A stretch of DNA of 64,000 bases from Siphonodentalium dalli (taxonomy: Eukaryota > Mollusca > Scaphopoda > Gadilida > Siphonodentaliidae). The notes beneath the pieces were generated by a model. That model did not search any database. It was given only the letters and a program-made list of their open reading frames with translations, and was not told where the DNA came from. Of the stretch, positions 44,885 to 54,823 are shown one piece after another (the stretch's first letter is position 1; the number at the start of each line of letters is the position of its first letter). The translations under genes were made by a program, and so were the position numbers. The stretch lies in contig CP136067.1 of assembly GCA_032622095.1 (NCBI GenBank), positions 74,798,705 to 74,862,704 of the forward strand. The letters are read 5' to 3'.

Positions 44885-47720
44885 TTATATTAACACATAT
44901 CGACTTTGAGCAACTGAAGTATTTGTTCTAAACGACACATAATATAGACTAACATACTCATACAGAACAAAATCATTGTTGCTCCCCGCCCTATTAGACG
45001 TCCTGAACACACCACGAACTGAACAAAATATGATCTCAGTATTAAGAATCATGTAATTATAAAGGACAATTACATAAGGCAATATACAATGTTTATGGAT
45101 GGGTTTGTTCCCGAAACAGTGTGGCACTTTGCTTGGCAAATATGAAGGGCGAATTTGCTATAGTTTTCAAGAACACTCTACCCAATTTAAAGACTTCAAC
45201 GCAATACGAAATTCAGCTATATGATCTCTAATTCTCTATATTAACCGAGAGTGTGACGGGAATGTAGTTCTATCCACAGGGGCCTGTAACGCGCTCCGCT
45301 GTCCCCCCCCCCCCCCTTGCACTGCCCATATACGCCGCCCTCTATACGCGCCTTCTTCGCGTTAATGGAACATTATATAGTCTATATAATGTTCCATTAA
45401 CGCGAAGAAGGCGCGTATAGAGGGCGGCGTATATGGGCAGTGCAAAAAGGGGGGGGCGGACAGCGGAGCGCGTTACAGGCCCCTGTGTTCTATCAGAGAA
45501 TACATAATTTGCATGGATGGTTTGTGCATGTGTCGCTTTACAAAAAGTGGCTGATAAATAAGAAAGATGGGTTGTGCATGTGTCGCTTTACAAAAAGTGG
45601 CTGATAAATAAGAAAGACAGACGAATTTGCTGTTTTAGCCCCCCCTACACAATTGAAGTGTTAAAGTTGAACAACTCACGAACTGAAATGATTGCTGTAA
45701 ATATTAACTGAGGATGTGGGCAAAAATAGTAGTATCGGGGCGCATACATGGTGTTGATGGATGGGTTGGTTGTATCCCAAAAGCCTTTAGCACTTTACGA
45801 AAATCGGATGGCAAACTCCAAAGGCGAATATTTTTTGTTTTGTGGGACCCTTTATATGCCCATTTAAACTCTTGAACACACCATGCTCCGAATATTCATG
45901 ATTTTATTATTAGATCACAGTGTGAACGAAAGGTAGTGCTATCAGGGAATATACATGTTATATGGGTAGTTTGGTTCCTAATATCTTAGGGTACTTTACA
46001 AAAGGCGGCTGGCAAAAACCAAAGCTGAATATTTTCTTTGAGCATCCTACCCCATTTAAAGTCTTAAACACACTAATGGATGGATATGTTCTCAATATTA
46101 ACTGGGGTGTGGACAAATGGTATGTAATTCAGGAAATATACCTCTTCATTGCACGATGGGTGGGTTGGCTGGCTTCCCAATGTCTGGGGCACTTTACAAA
46201 AAGTGGCTAGCAAAGAGAAGGCGAAATCTCACTGTTTTGGGTACCCATAACCCTTCTAAACTCTTTAGCACACACTGAACCATATATATGCTCTCATGTA
46301 TTATTTACAATTTGTATGGGTGGTTTTATTCTCGAAATCCTGGAACACTTTACAAAAGGCGGCTGGCAAATACGAAACGTAATGTGTTAGGCCACACTAT
46401 CCCATTTGCAGTCTTGGGACACACAATGAACCGAAAGGATGCGCTCCCATTATTAACTGCGTGTGTAGAGAATGTACGCTATATAAAAGAGTATAGTATA
46501 CCAGGGTCTTGAATGTCTGGGTCACTTTACAAAAAGTTGTTGATGAAAGAGAAAGGCGAATACTCACTGTTTTGGGGGGACCCCATTAACCCATTTAATA
46601 TCTTGATCAGAGCATGAACTGAAGTTATATTCTCTCATACTTAGCTGAGTGTGTGATCGAAAGGTATTGCTGTCATGGAATTATTAATTGATATATGGGT
46701 GATTTGGTTCTCTCGAAATCTTGGAACACTTTACAAAAAGCGGCTGGCAAACAAGAAGGCGAATTTTCTATGTCTTGAGGACCCCACTATCCAACCTGAA
46801 GTCTTAACAAAATGGTATGCTCTCAATGTTAACTGAAGTTGTTGACAAATGGGATTATTATCTGGCAATAGGAATCTGTTATGGATGAGATGGTTCCTGA
46901 TAGCCTATGGCACTTTACAACAAATGTTCAGCAAATGAAAGGGCTAAATTTCACTCTCAGGGGACTCCACCCCTATCTGAAGTCTTGAACACAACACTAG
47001 CTCAAGGCATAAGCTATAACACAATTGTTATAGATGGGTTAATATCGGACAGTCAGGGACACTTTACAAAAAGCGACTGAAAAATAAATAATGCGATTTT
47101 TCAATGTTTGTATTACCCCCTTCCCAATTTGAAGACTAGAACACACCACGGATTGGAACGATATCATCATTGACTGCGTGTATGGACAATGGCGACTTAA
47201 TTGTACAAGGACGTAAATAGTGTAAATAGATGGATTTGGGTTCTGAAAGAATGAGCACTTAACGAAAAGTGAGTGGAAAATAAGAAAGGCAAAATTTTGA
47301 GGACTCCTACTTTATTTGAAGTCTTGGAAGACACCACATGGTGAAATGATATGACCCCAATATTAATTGAGGGCTTGACCAAAGGTTAGTTTTTATCAGA
47401 ATATACATATGTGTTGGTTCCCGAAAGTCTGCATCATGTGGCACCCCACAACAAGCGGCTGGCAAATGTTCACTGTTGTATGTACCCCTACCCTATTTGA
47501 GGTCTTGAACACATCATGTACTGAAGGGATTTTGAATTCAATATCAACATATATTGTGGCCAAAACTATGCGATATATAAGTATGTGGGAGTTCTATCCG
47601 GAGGTAAACAATTTATCTGGGAGGGAGATTGTATGGGGAAAATTAGGATGTAATCCAGTTGGAACTGATTGGATACAATGATATACACATACATAGTTTC
47701 GTTGGAGCTGATTGGATGCA
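44885..47720. repeat. Degenerate ~150-210-bp tandem array in the centre of the 10-kb element
   Basis: CACTTTACAAAAAGCGGCTG + GCAAA recurs at about 45790, 45991, 46189, 46345, 46521, 46728, 46910, 47061 and 47241, with weaker copies near 45124, 45534 and 47437. Units also share TGGATGGGTTGGTT, CCCATTTAAAGTCTTGAACA and TCTCAATATTAACTG. A 50-bp exact duplication (45521-45620) and GGA.CTGATTGGAT.CAATG twice (about 47663 and 47705) are local events. Confidence 0.75.
45275..45487. mobile_element. 213-bp near-perfect palindromic MITE with 7-8-bp TSD
   Basis: The 106-bp arms meet at a single central T (45381). They differ only in the C/G-run segment. The ends are CACAGGGGCCTG and CAGGCCCCTGTG. GTTCTATC at 45267-45274 recurs at 45487-45494 (8 bp if the last G belongs to the TSD, otherwise TTCTATC, 7 bp). 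The duplication length and CAGGGGCC ends suggest a hAT or P-type transposase. It is GC-rich against its surroundings. Confidence 0.88.
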
Positions 47721-48260
47721 ATGCTACACAGATAATGTTGTTTTCGTCATTGATACGCCCGTCGCCGTGAGATTGCAGACGATCTGGAGGTGGTAAATTT
47801 CGCGCTCAGCAGGGTTTCAATGCTTTTCACGAAGTTTTAACAAATGGCAGCATTATGGAAATCGCTTTGTTTTCGAGATAAATGTCTGAACCCCGTCAAC
47901 TATTTTAAGATTTTCGCGCTGACTGAGTTGCTGCACATAAAAAGAGTATTTCTGATAAAATTACATTCAGTATGGCGCATAGAAGTTCAGTCTTTGGACC
48001 AGTGTATTCCAAAAAGTAATGATATGCTTTTTCTATTTGCCACAATGACAGAGAGGGGACGTTTTAATGTGATTACTCAATTGGCCATAGTTCAAAGTAC
48101 TGCATTTCTTAAACGCGAATGGAGTACTTGTGCATCTATACGTCGGACATGCTGGGTTCTCCAGCTGTCCAATTATTGTAATCTCTGTATACCATTATTG
48201 TTTTTTTGAGAATAAACTATTGATTGGTTGTTTGATATGCGACACTTATTGTATGTAATA
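47721..48260. other. Inner segment without assignable content
   Basis: A 121-codon open frame at 47844-48209 (+) has no motif I recognise and lies inside the repeat element. I do not call it a gene. Confidence 0.4.
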
Positions 48261-48974
48261 GCAAATAAAATGCGTTGTTGTTGTAATTTGGGGTCTGGAA
48301 GCCTGAACACGTCTTTAATAACTTAAGCAATGTCCCCGGGCTCAATTTTCACCAAAACAAGTATGTTGGGTCTCAATATGATCAATTGGGAGGTTTGGTA
48401 AAGTTCTGAACAAAAATATGTAATATTTCGACCAAAAACGTGTTTGGGGGAGGTGTAGCTAAAATCCATTATTTCGCAAATTGTTCTAAATTTCTGTTAA
48501 CTTCTTTCTGCATATGCTTGGCAAATAACTGCATCACCATAAGAATTAAATAGTTGGGCATTATAACAATATCCATTTGAATGATAATGTTCGAATAATA
48601 ATTTTTTTGTGAAAAAGTGCGATTTTTCAGCAAAAAATAAAATATTTTGGCTCCAAATGGCAGGAAAATCTAAATTAACCAACACTTTTTTTCCATATCA
48701 GGTAGAAGTATGGTATGATGTAGTAATTTTAACCCTATGTATATGGGCAAATAGGCTATGACATATCCACAGGGCTCGCTTTACCAAAATCGTTAATTTC
48801 TGGAAAAAGTCACTGGAGGGTATCGCTCATCGTCGATTTGACAATTATAGCCACAACCTATTCCGTTATTTTTCAATTTCAAATTCTTTCTACTTGTGTT
48901 GTCCAGATAATTACTGAGCCATATGTTATATAGTTGGTCACGTTGTTTATAACAATGGTTTTAGTACTTAACCC

Positions 48975-49900
48975 TTTGAACCCTGGCTCCCCACAACGAT
49001 CGACACCCTGACCCTGGGCTCCCAGTGGTATTTTTTATATTGTGGCCAGTGTTTAGATGTATGGTGTTGTTTATGTTCAAGTGGTGTCACATTTCTGAAA
49101 CTTTAGATGTATGTTCCCCATGGACCACTAATTATTTTACGATATGGTTACATTGCCACGTGGTCACTCCCTGGTAACGGTTGCTAGGCATCTACCCAAT
49201 ATTGAAAGTAAAATACAATTATAGCTTTTACGGTCGTAATTCAGCCCAAGGAAATGGCGTTTTTGATGCAGTCAACACCCTATTGTGAAATTTGAGATAT
49301 ATCTGGCCAGAAGTCTGGTCCTAACTTGTATTTAAGGGTAGCAACGGTTGCTAAGAAAATACCCCAAATGATCGAATGACACCATTGCCCTGTGAATCCA
49401 ATTGTATTATGCCCCAATTTAGACATTCTTGGCATGCACATGCTTATGTTCAAATGGTGTTACAGGTCTGAAATTTTACAGGTATGTTCCCATGGGCCAC
49501 TGTGTATTTTTTTTTAAGAACGGTACTTTGCCACACGATCACTCCCTTATAACGGTTTCTAAGCAACTACCCGGAACTGAAAGTATAATGCAATTATAGC
49601 TTATAGCGTCGTATAATTCCGCGCTAAGAAACGGCATTTTCTATGCTGTCAATACCCTATATTGTGAAATTGGAGATACATCAGGTCAGAAGATTGAACC
49701 TACATGTAGTTTGTATTTAACTGTACCAATGGTTGCTAAGCATATATATATAGCCCACGTGATCGAATGACACCACTTCCCTGTGCATTCAATGGCATTA
49801 CGTCCCATTTTAGACGTCGCCTATAGGGCACGGCGATGGTCATGTTCAAATGGTGCCACGAATCTTAAACTTTACATAATCGCTCAATAATGCACGATTT
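48975..49900. repeat. Two ~430-bp units, homologous to 23640-24412 in reverse
   Basis: ATGTTCAAGTGGTGTCACA...TGTTCCCCATGGACCACT...GGTAACGGTTGCTAGGCAT...GATATATCTGGCCAGAAG repeats as ATGTTCAAATGGTGTTACA...TGTTCCCATGGGCCACT...TAACGGTTTCTAAGCAACTA...GATACATCAGGTCAGAAG. The same order, reversed, is read at 24412-23900. Confidence 0.75.
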
Positions 49901-50474
49901 GACCACGTGTTTGTAATGTGCACGCGCAAGTAGATCGGACTAGATGGTATTGTGACCATGCAACCCATTTCCACAGTACTACTCTGGTGCAATGTCAAAA
50001 CGTGCAGCTGTATAACGCAAATTTATGTACTATGGAGATCCTTGATGTGATTGTATCATTTCACAAAAATCCATACATTTATCATTTTATCCTATGCGCA
50101 TGCGCGAAACAAATCGACTCAAATAAGAAACTGCGTGCGCCTTCCTCACATATGACAGAACACTGATTATGTATGCAATACTAATTTAAACCAAAAAGAG
50201 TGATCGAAATGGTGTCTTTCTACAATCCTGCGAACCGCGCAACAATGTAGAGCTTTACCCGAATCGCTTCAAATAATGTCGTTTGTTGAATTCTGCGCTG
50301 TGCGCATGCGCATGTTTTTCTACCTCAACTAGTCGGCAACAAACTCATACACATGCACCCATGGCACTGCTGAAGTTCCTTGGGATCATTTACATAGATA
50401 TAAGTGGATATACCAATGGTTATAACATGTATACACATGCTACATAGGTTTAATTATGATGTCACTGAATGCTG

Positions 50475-50494
50475 CTGGCCGCAAAAGCGGCCAG
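50475..50494. repeat. GC-rich hairpin (left copy)
   Basis: CTGGCCGC-AAAA-GCGGCCAG is a perfect 8-bp stem with a tetraloop. Its mirror image is at 52687-52706, next to the piggyBac-type right end. It is followed by AGTCGGG, as is the right copy. Confidence 0.85.
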
Positions 50495-50499
50495 TCGGG

Positions 50500-51060
50500 T
50501 GTATGGGGTCACTATGAATACCGAACACAACCGAACACAACCGAAAACAAGTCCAAATAAGGGTTAAAAGACGGAAATATATGAAATAAAGTTTATAATG
50601 ATGTGTGTGCATATGTAAACTAGTGATATGTGAAGTTTGATGCAATTTGGCTGATTAAAAGTTACGTTAATGAAAGTTTTATGTAATTTCACGCCGAGCC
50701 AGAGTCCGGCGTGATGGCGGCTAACTATATGAATACCGAATACAAGTCCAAATAAGGCGTATGAGGGAAATATATGAAATAAAGTTTATAAAGATGTGTG
50801 TGCATATGTAAGTTAGTGATATGTGAAGTTTGATGCAATTTGACACATTAGAAATTTAGTTATTGGTAGGTTTATGTACAATATTAGCTGTCGGCACGTA
50901 AACCAGAGTTCGGCATGCAAGATGGCGGCTAACTCTGTGAATACCGAACACAAGTTCAAATAAGGCGTATATAATGGAAATATATGAAATAAAGTTTATA
51001 GTGACGTGTGTGTATATGTAAGCTAGTGATATGTGAAGTTTGGTACACTTTGGGCGATTA
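50500..51060 (+). repeat. Tandem ~220-bp units, array 1
   Basis: AAATATATGAAATAAAGTTT, ATGTGTGTGCATATGTAA and AGTGATATGTGAAGTTTG recur near 50576, 50769 and 50978. They alternate with a GCGGCTAACT...ATGAATACCG block. Confidence 0.8.
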
Positions 51061-51849
51061 AAAATCCGGTCTGCCTATTTTTGCCTACTAGTTATCTGGT
51101 GCTTTCATGTTAACACCTCTCCTTGTTCAATCTTTTGTCTATAAAATGATGTTCAATCTTTTGTCTATAAAATGACATTCTTTCGATATATAGTTTCATC
51201 ATCGTGCGGTCGAAAAATCCACAGAGGTCTTGCAAAAATAAACTTTTCTGGTTTTAATCGTAGGTCACGTTGGTCTGCTGTCATATTTACCCATATACTA
51301 TTTTTAATGATATTGCCTGATTCGCTAATTTAAAATTTCCACAGCCATGTAAAGCACGACTAACGTCCCGTAATTGATCGTCAACTATTTCTGATAAATT
51401 GTCTGTTAAGTCGGTCAGTCGCAACGTTTACCACTCATTGTCTAATTTGATAATATGGTTTAAACTTTCACAATTATTATTGGTCCAAAATTTGGAAATT
51501 ACATTATTTTGTTCACCTGCCTCGAAGACTTCGGACCTTAATCTCAGCATGAAAGACTCAATATATATATATTTTTATTTTTCGTCATGATGTCAGCTTC
51601 GACCTCCTCGTAAACCAACTTACTATCTATTGTGAGGAGGCCTTTCTCACTATGAAATATCATACCCACTAATCATCACCAATATATTGTTTATTCAACC
51701 ATTTTGGTTTCTATGAAACCTGTGAAACCTTGCTATAATATCACTGTCAAAACATCCCTGAAATCTTTTCGCTAAGCCAGAGTAATTAATCAGCAACAAT
51801 GCTGTACTGCGCAGTGCATGGAAATTAATTATCACCTATCGCTGATGCC

Positions 51850-52660
51850 TTAATCATCCCTTATTTCGACTTGTGTTCGATATTCATAGAAATCCTCGCG
51901 AATTCTCACTTGCGTGCCGACTTCACATGCCACTAACTTACATATACATACACACCATAATCATTATAAACTTTATTATATATATTTCCCTTTTATTCTT
52001 GTGTTCGGTATTCACAGAGTTAGCCGCCATCTTGCCGAACTCTGGTTTGCGTGCCGACAGCTAATACTGTACATAAACCTACAAATAACTAAACTTTCCA
52101 TAGGCCAAATTGCATCAAACTTCACATATCACTAACTTGCATATAAATACACATCAGTACAAACTTTATTTTATATATTTCCCTTATATACGCCTTATTT
52201 GAACTTGTGTTCGTTATTCATAGAGTTAGCCGCCATCTTGCCGAACTCTGGTTTACGTGCCGACAGCTAATATTGTACATAAACCTTCAAATAACGTAAC
52301 ATTTAATCGGTCAAATTGCATCAAACTTCACATATCATTAACTCACAACAGACACATGATATTAAATTTGTTTCATTTATTTCCCTAACATACGCCTTAT
52401 TTGAACTTGTGCTCGGTATTCATAGAGCTAGCCGCCATGACGCCGGACTCTGTCTTATGCGCCGACGGCGTAAAATTACATAAAACTTTCATTAACATAA
52501 CTTTTAATCGACCAAATTGCACCAAACTTCACATATCACTAGCTTACATACCCACACACATCATTATATACTTTATTTCATATATTTCCGTCTTTTAACC
52601 CTTATTTGGACTTGTTTTCTGTTGTGTTCGGTTATGTTCGGTTGTGTCCGGTATTCATAG
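51850..52660 (-). repeat. Tandem ~220-bp units, array 2 (inverted relative to array 1)
   Basis: CAAACTTCACATATCACTAA, AAACTTTATT.TATATATTT and CTTGTGTTCGGTATTCA.AG recur four times in the reverse orientation to array 1. The ~790 bp between the arrays (51061-51849) shows no repeat I can name. Confidence 0.8.
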
Positions 52661-52686
52661 TGACCGGGTGTATGAACGTTTTCTGG

Positions 52687-52706
52687 CTGGCCGCTTTTGC
52701 GGCCAG
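52687..52706. repeat. GC-rich hairpin (right copy)
   Basis: CTGGCCGC-TTTT-GCGGCCAG ends 14 bp before the terminal TTAA-flanked edge of the 3.75-kb element. It is the exact reverse complement of 50475-50494. Confidence 0.85.
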
Positions 52707-53643
52707 TCGGGTTCAAAGGGTTAACATCGACGTTAATGCATGCAAAATTAACTGTTATCAATCAAATAATTGTTGTTGTTGTAACTGGGGGGTCTGAAAG
52801 CCTGAACACATCTGTAATCGATTAAACGGCATCTCTGGACAACACTTTCAGTACAATATTCATATTGGGTCCCATTCAGATCAATTCAAAAATGTTTGTA
52901 ATGACATCAAAAATATGTATTTTTTTCGACCAAAAACGTGTTTGGGGGAGGGGTAGCTAATATCCAATATCTCGCAAACCGTTCAAAATTGTTGTTAACT
53001 TCTTTCTTCATATGCTTGTTAGATAACTACTACACCATATGACCTAAATATTTCAATATTATTGCAATATACGTTTGAATGATAATGTTCGAAAAATATA
53101 ATTTCTTTGAAAAAGAGTGATTTTTCAACAAAAAATAAATGTTTCGGCTCCAAATGGCACGAAAATCAAAATTAACCAACACTTCTTGCATATCAGGTAC
53201 AAACATGGTATGCTGTAGTCATTTTAACACCAACAATGTGGGCAGATAACTTAGGACATAGCCGCAGGGCTCACTTTACCAAAATCGTTAATTTCTGGGA
53301 AAAGTCACTGGTGGGTATCGTTCATCGTCAATTTGAGAATAGCCACCACCAATTCCGTTATTTTTCACTATCATTTTCGTAAAGAGTATATATTTCTTCT
53401 TTAAAAAAGTTAGTTTTAACTTGTTCTACCGTGGGTAGGGGTATCTCGAAAACTAGAGCTCTTTTTCGATTTGGCCGCTGCACTATAAGGGCCAGCTCGG
53501 CTCGGCATGTATCGGAGGCAACAAATATAACACTGCTACTGTGCTATATCTCCTATATATAATATAGAGACCTTAAAATGTGCATATAGTGTCCGAAGTG
53601 CGACGTCAGAATACAGCGGTCATTCGAGCTTCCTTTTTTGGGG

Positions 53644-53770
53644 GGTTGCTTCGGTGGCCGTGTGGTATTGACGTCGGACTTTGAGTCGCAAGGGGCGCTC
53701 GCCGTCGGGCCGTGGTTCGTATCCCACCAAATCCAAAAAAAATTGCACTGTCTCAAAAATCAAATTTGAA
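53644..53770 (+). mobile_element. tRNA-derived SINE just outside the 10-kb element
   Basis: A tRNA-like head has box A (TGGCCGTGTGGT, 53655-53666) and box B (GGTTCGTATCC, 53714-53724), 47 nt apart, and ends CCCACCA. The short body is AATCCAAAAAAAATTGCACT, GTCTCAAAAATCAAATTTG. The same body occurs at 43684-43735 on the opposite strand, showing that it is a repeated family. The head has a long variable region as in Leu/Ser tRNAs. No TSD was defined. Confidence 0.7.
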
Positions 53771-53794
53771 TATAGATTTACCTCCCAGAAAAAG

Positions 53795-53895
53795 GTTGTT
53801 TCAACTAGTTCTACCGAGGGTTGGTGTATCTCGAAAACTAATATAAGGCCCTTTTTGGATTTGGCCGCTCCTCTATTTAAAGGCACGTGCGGCCT
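53795..53895 (+). repeat. Extra partial copy of the arm terminus
   Basis: GTTTCAACTAGTTCTACCGA, GGTGTATCTCGAAAACTA and TTGGATTTGGCCGCT parallel 53403-53480 (TTTTAACTTGTTCTACCGTG, GGTATCTCGAAAACTAGA, CGATTTGGCCGCTGC) in the same orientation. Confidence 0.65.
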
Positions 53896-53899
53896 TAAT

Positions 53900-54390
53900 T
53901 GTCGAAAATATTCATATTTGTTCCAAACACCGTAAACAAACAAAAAACATAAAAACGCATACAGTTCCGTTCATATATACCATGGCCATCGCGTAAACAG
54001 CATGTTATCATAAAGACCTACTATATTTTACCTAAGCAAGAGCCTGATTGTGTTACAGAAGACAGCACATTGCTACTGGCTAATCACACACAAATGGCAT
54101 AAACGCTCTTTATTAGTTCCATATCAGGTATTCACCAACAAAGAACGCTCTTTATGTTTACCATCATAATATAAACAAACACCAGAAAAGTAACTTTTTA
54201 TGCTTTTGTTTACATAACAATGGTCAAACATATGACCATAACATACTGTTTATGCGATTTTTTCTTATTTGTATACGGACAAAGTCTATCTACATTTTGA
54301 TGTTCTTTCTGTTTGTGGCGGTTTTTGACGGGTGGAGATATTTTCACAGGATACCCACCGCTAAGGCCAACCATGTCTTTAAGTGGATGG
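53900..54390. other. Unassigned sequence
   Basis: AACGCTCTTTAT occurs twice (about 54103 and 54144). No other feature is seen. Confidence 0.4.
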
Positions 54391-54394
54391 TTAA

Positions 54395-54811
54395 AGGTAC
54401 TCAACCCGCAAAGAGGGTCCCCATCTCAACAGATTCCAACAACAACAATCCGATCAGAGGGTCCTATATTACTATTTCTTTGGCTTTGGGGGTAACAAAT
54501 ATTTGATTCGAGTCGAGGAACCCATCAAACAAAGCTCAGAGTTATTAGATATTGATTTTTCAAATTTGTTATGTTCTCGAGATCAGTACTAATAACTGCC
54601 GTAATATGCTCTGGATGTGTACTTTTAACGCAATTTTGACTGAGTTCTGGGCCAGATAGTATTCCCAATAATGAAAAATAATAGATTTCTAAAATCGATA
54701 TCTAACAAATGTGAGCTTTGATGGGTGACTTCCTCGACTCGAATCAAATATTTTTGACCCCCGAAGCCATTGAAATAGTAATTGAGAGGAGTTTTATCGG
54801 GTTGAGTACCT
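54395..54811 (+). mobile_element. TTAA-site foldback MITE, copy 3 (417 bp)
   Basis: TTAA flanks it (54391-54394 and 54812-54815), with ends AGGTACTCAACCCG and CGGGTTGAGTACCT. It is very similar to copy 1 in the same orientation but lacks about 60 bp near the centre. Confidence 0.88.
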
Positions 54812-54823
54812 TTAAATTTAGTG

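Larger units (their letters stand above)
48972..52720. mobile_element. piggyBac-type non-autonomous element (3,749 bp) inserted at TTAA
   Basis: The ends CCCTTTGAACCC and GGGTTCAAAGGG are flanked by TTAA (48968-48971 and 52721-52724). CCCTTT ends and TTAA sites are piggyBac hallmarks. The flanking sequence GGTTTTAGTAC-TTAA and TTAA-CATCGACGTTAATGC rejoin to give the uninterrupted order seen on the left arm at 44520-44550, proving insertion. Inside are ~430-bp repeats (48975-49900), then inverted arrays of ~220-bp units (50500-51060 and 51850-52660). No transposase is visible. It may be a composite of two related elements, because a second end-like hairpin lies at 50475. Confidence 0.85.
43565..53560. 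mobile_element. Large inverted-arm element (~10 kb; ~6.2 kb without its piggyBac-type insertion)
   Basis: The left end TATATAGGAGATATAGCACA (43565) and following GTAGCAGTGTTATATTTGTT recur in reverse complement up to 53560. Arms of about 1 kb match at high identity: 43565-44560 against 52725-53560 plus 48890-48971. Examples are GTGTTGGTTAATTTTGATTT, GCCATTTGGAGCC.AAA and CAAACACGTTTTTGGTCGAA. Inward, both arms have a second diverged unit (44630-44860; 48280-48880). The centre (44885-47690) is a degenerate array. No transposase was recognised, so the class is unknown. A TSD is not obvious in the AT-rich flanks. Confidence 0.72.

Noticed and set aside
47844-48209. 121-codon open frame
   Set aside because: No recognisable motif. 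It lies in the interior of a repeat element, and its composition does not differ clearly from the surroundings.
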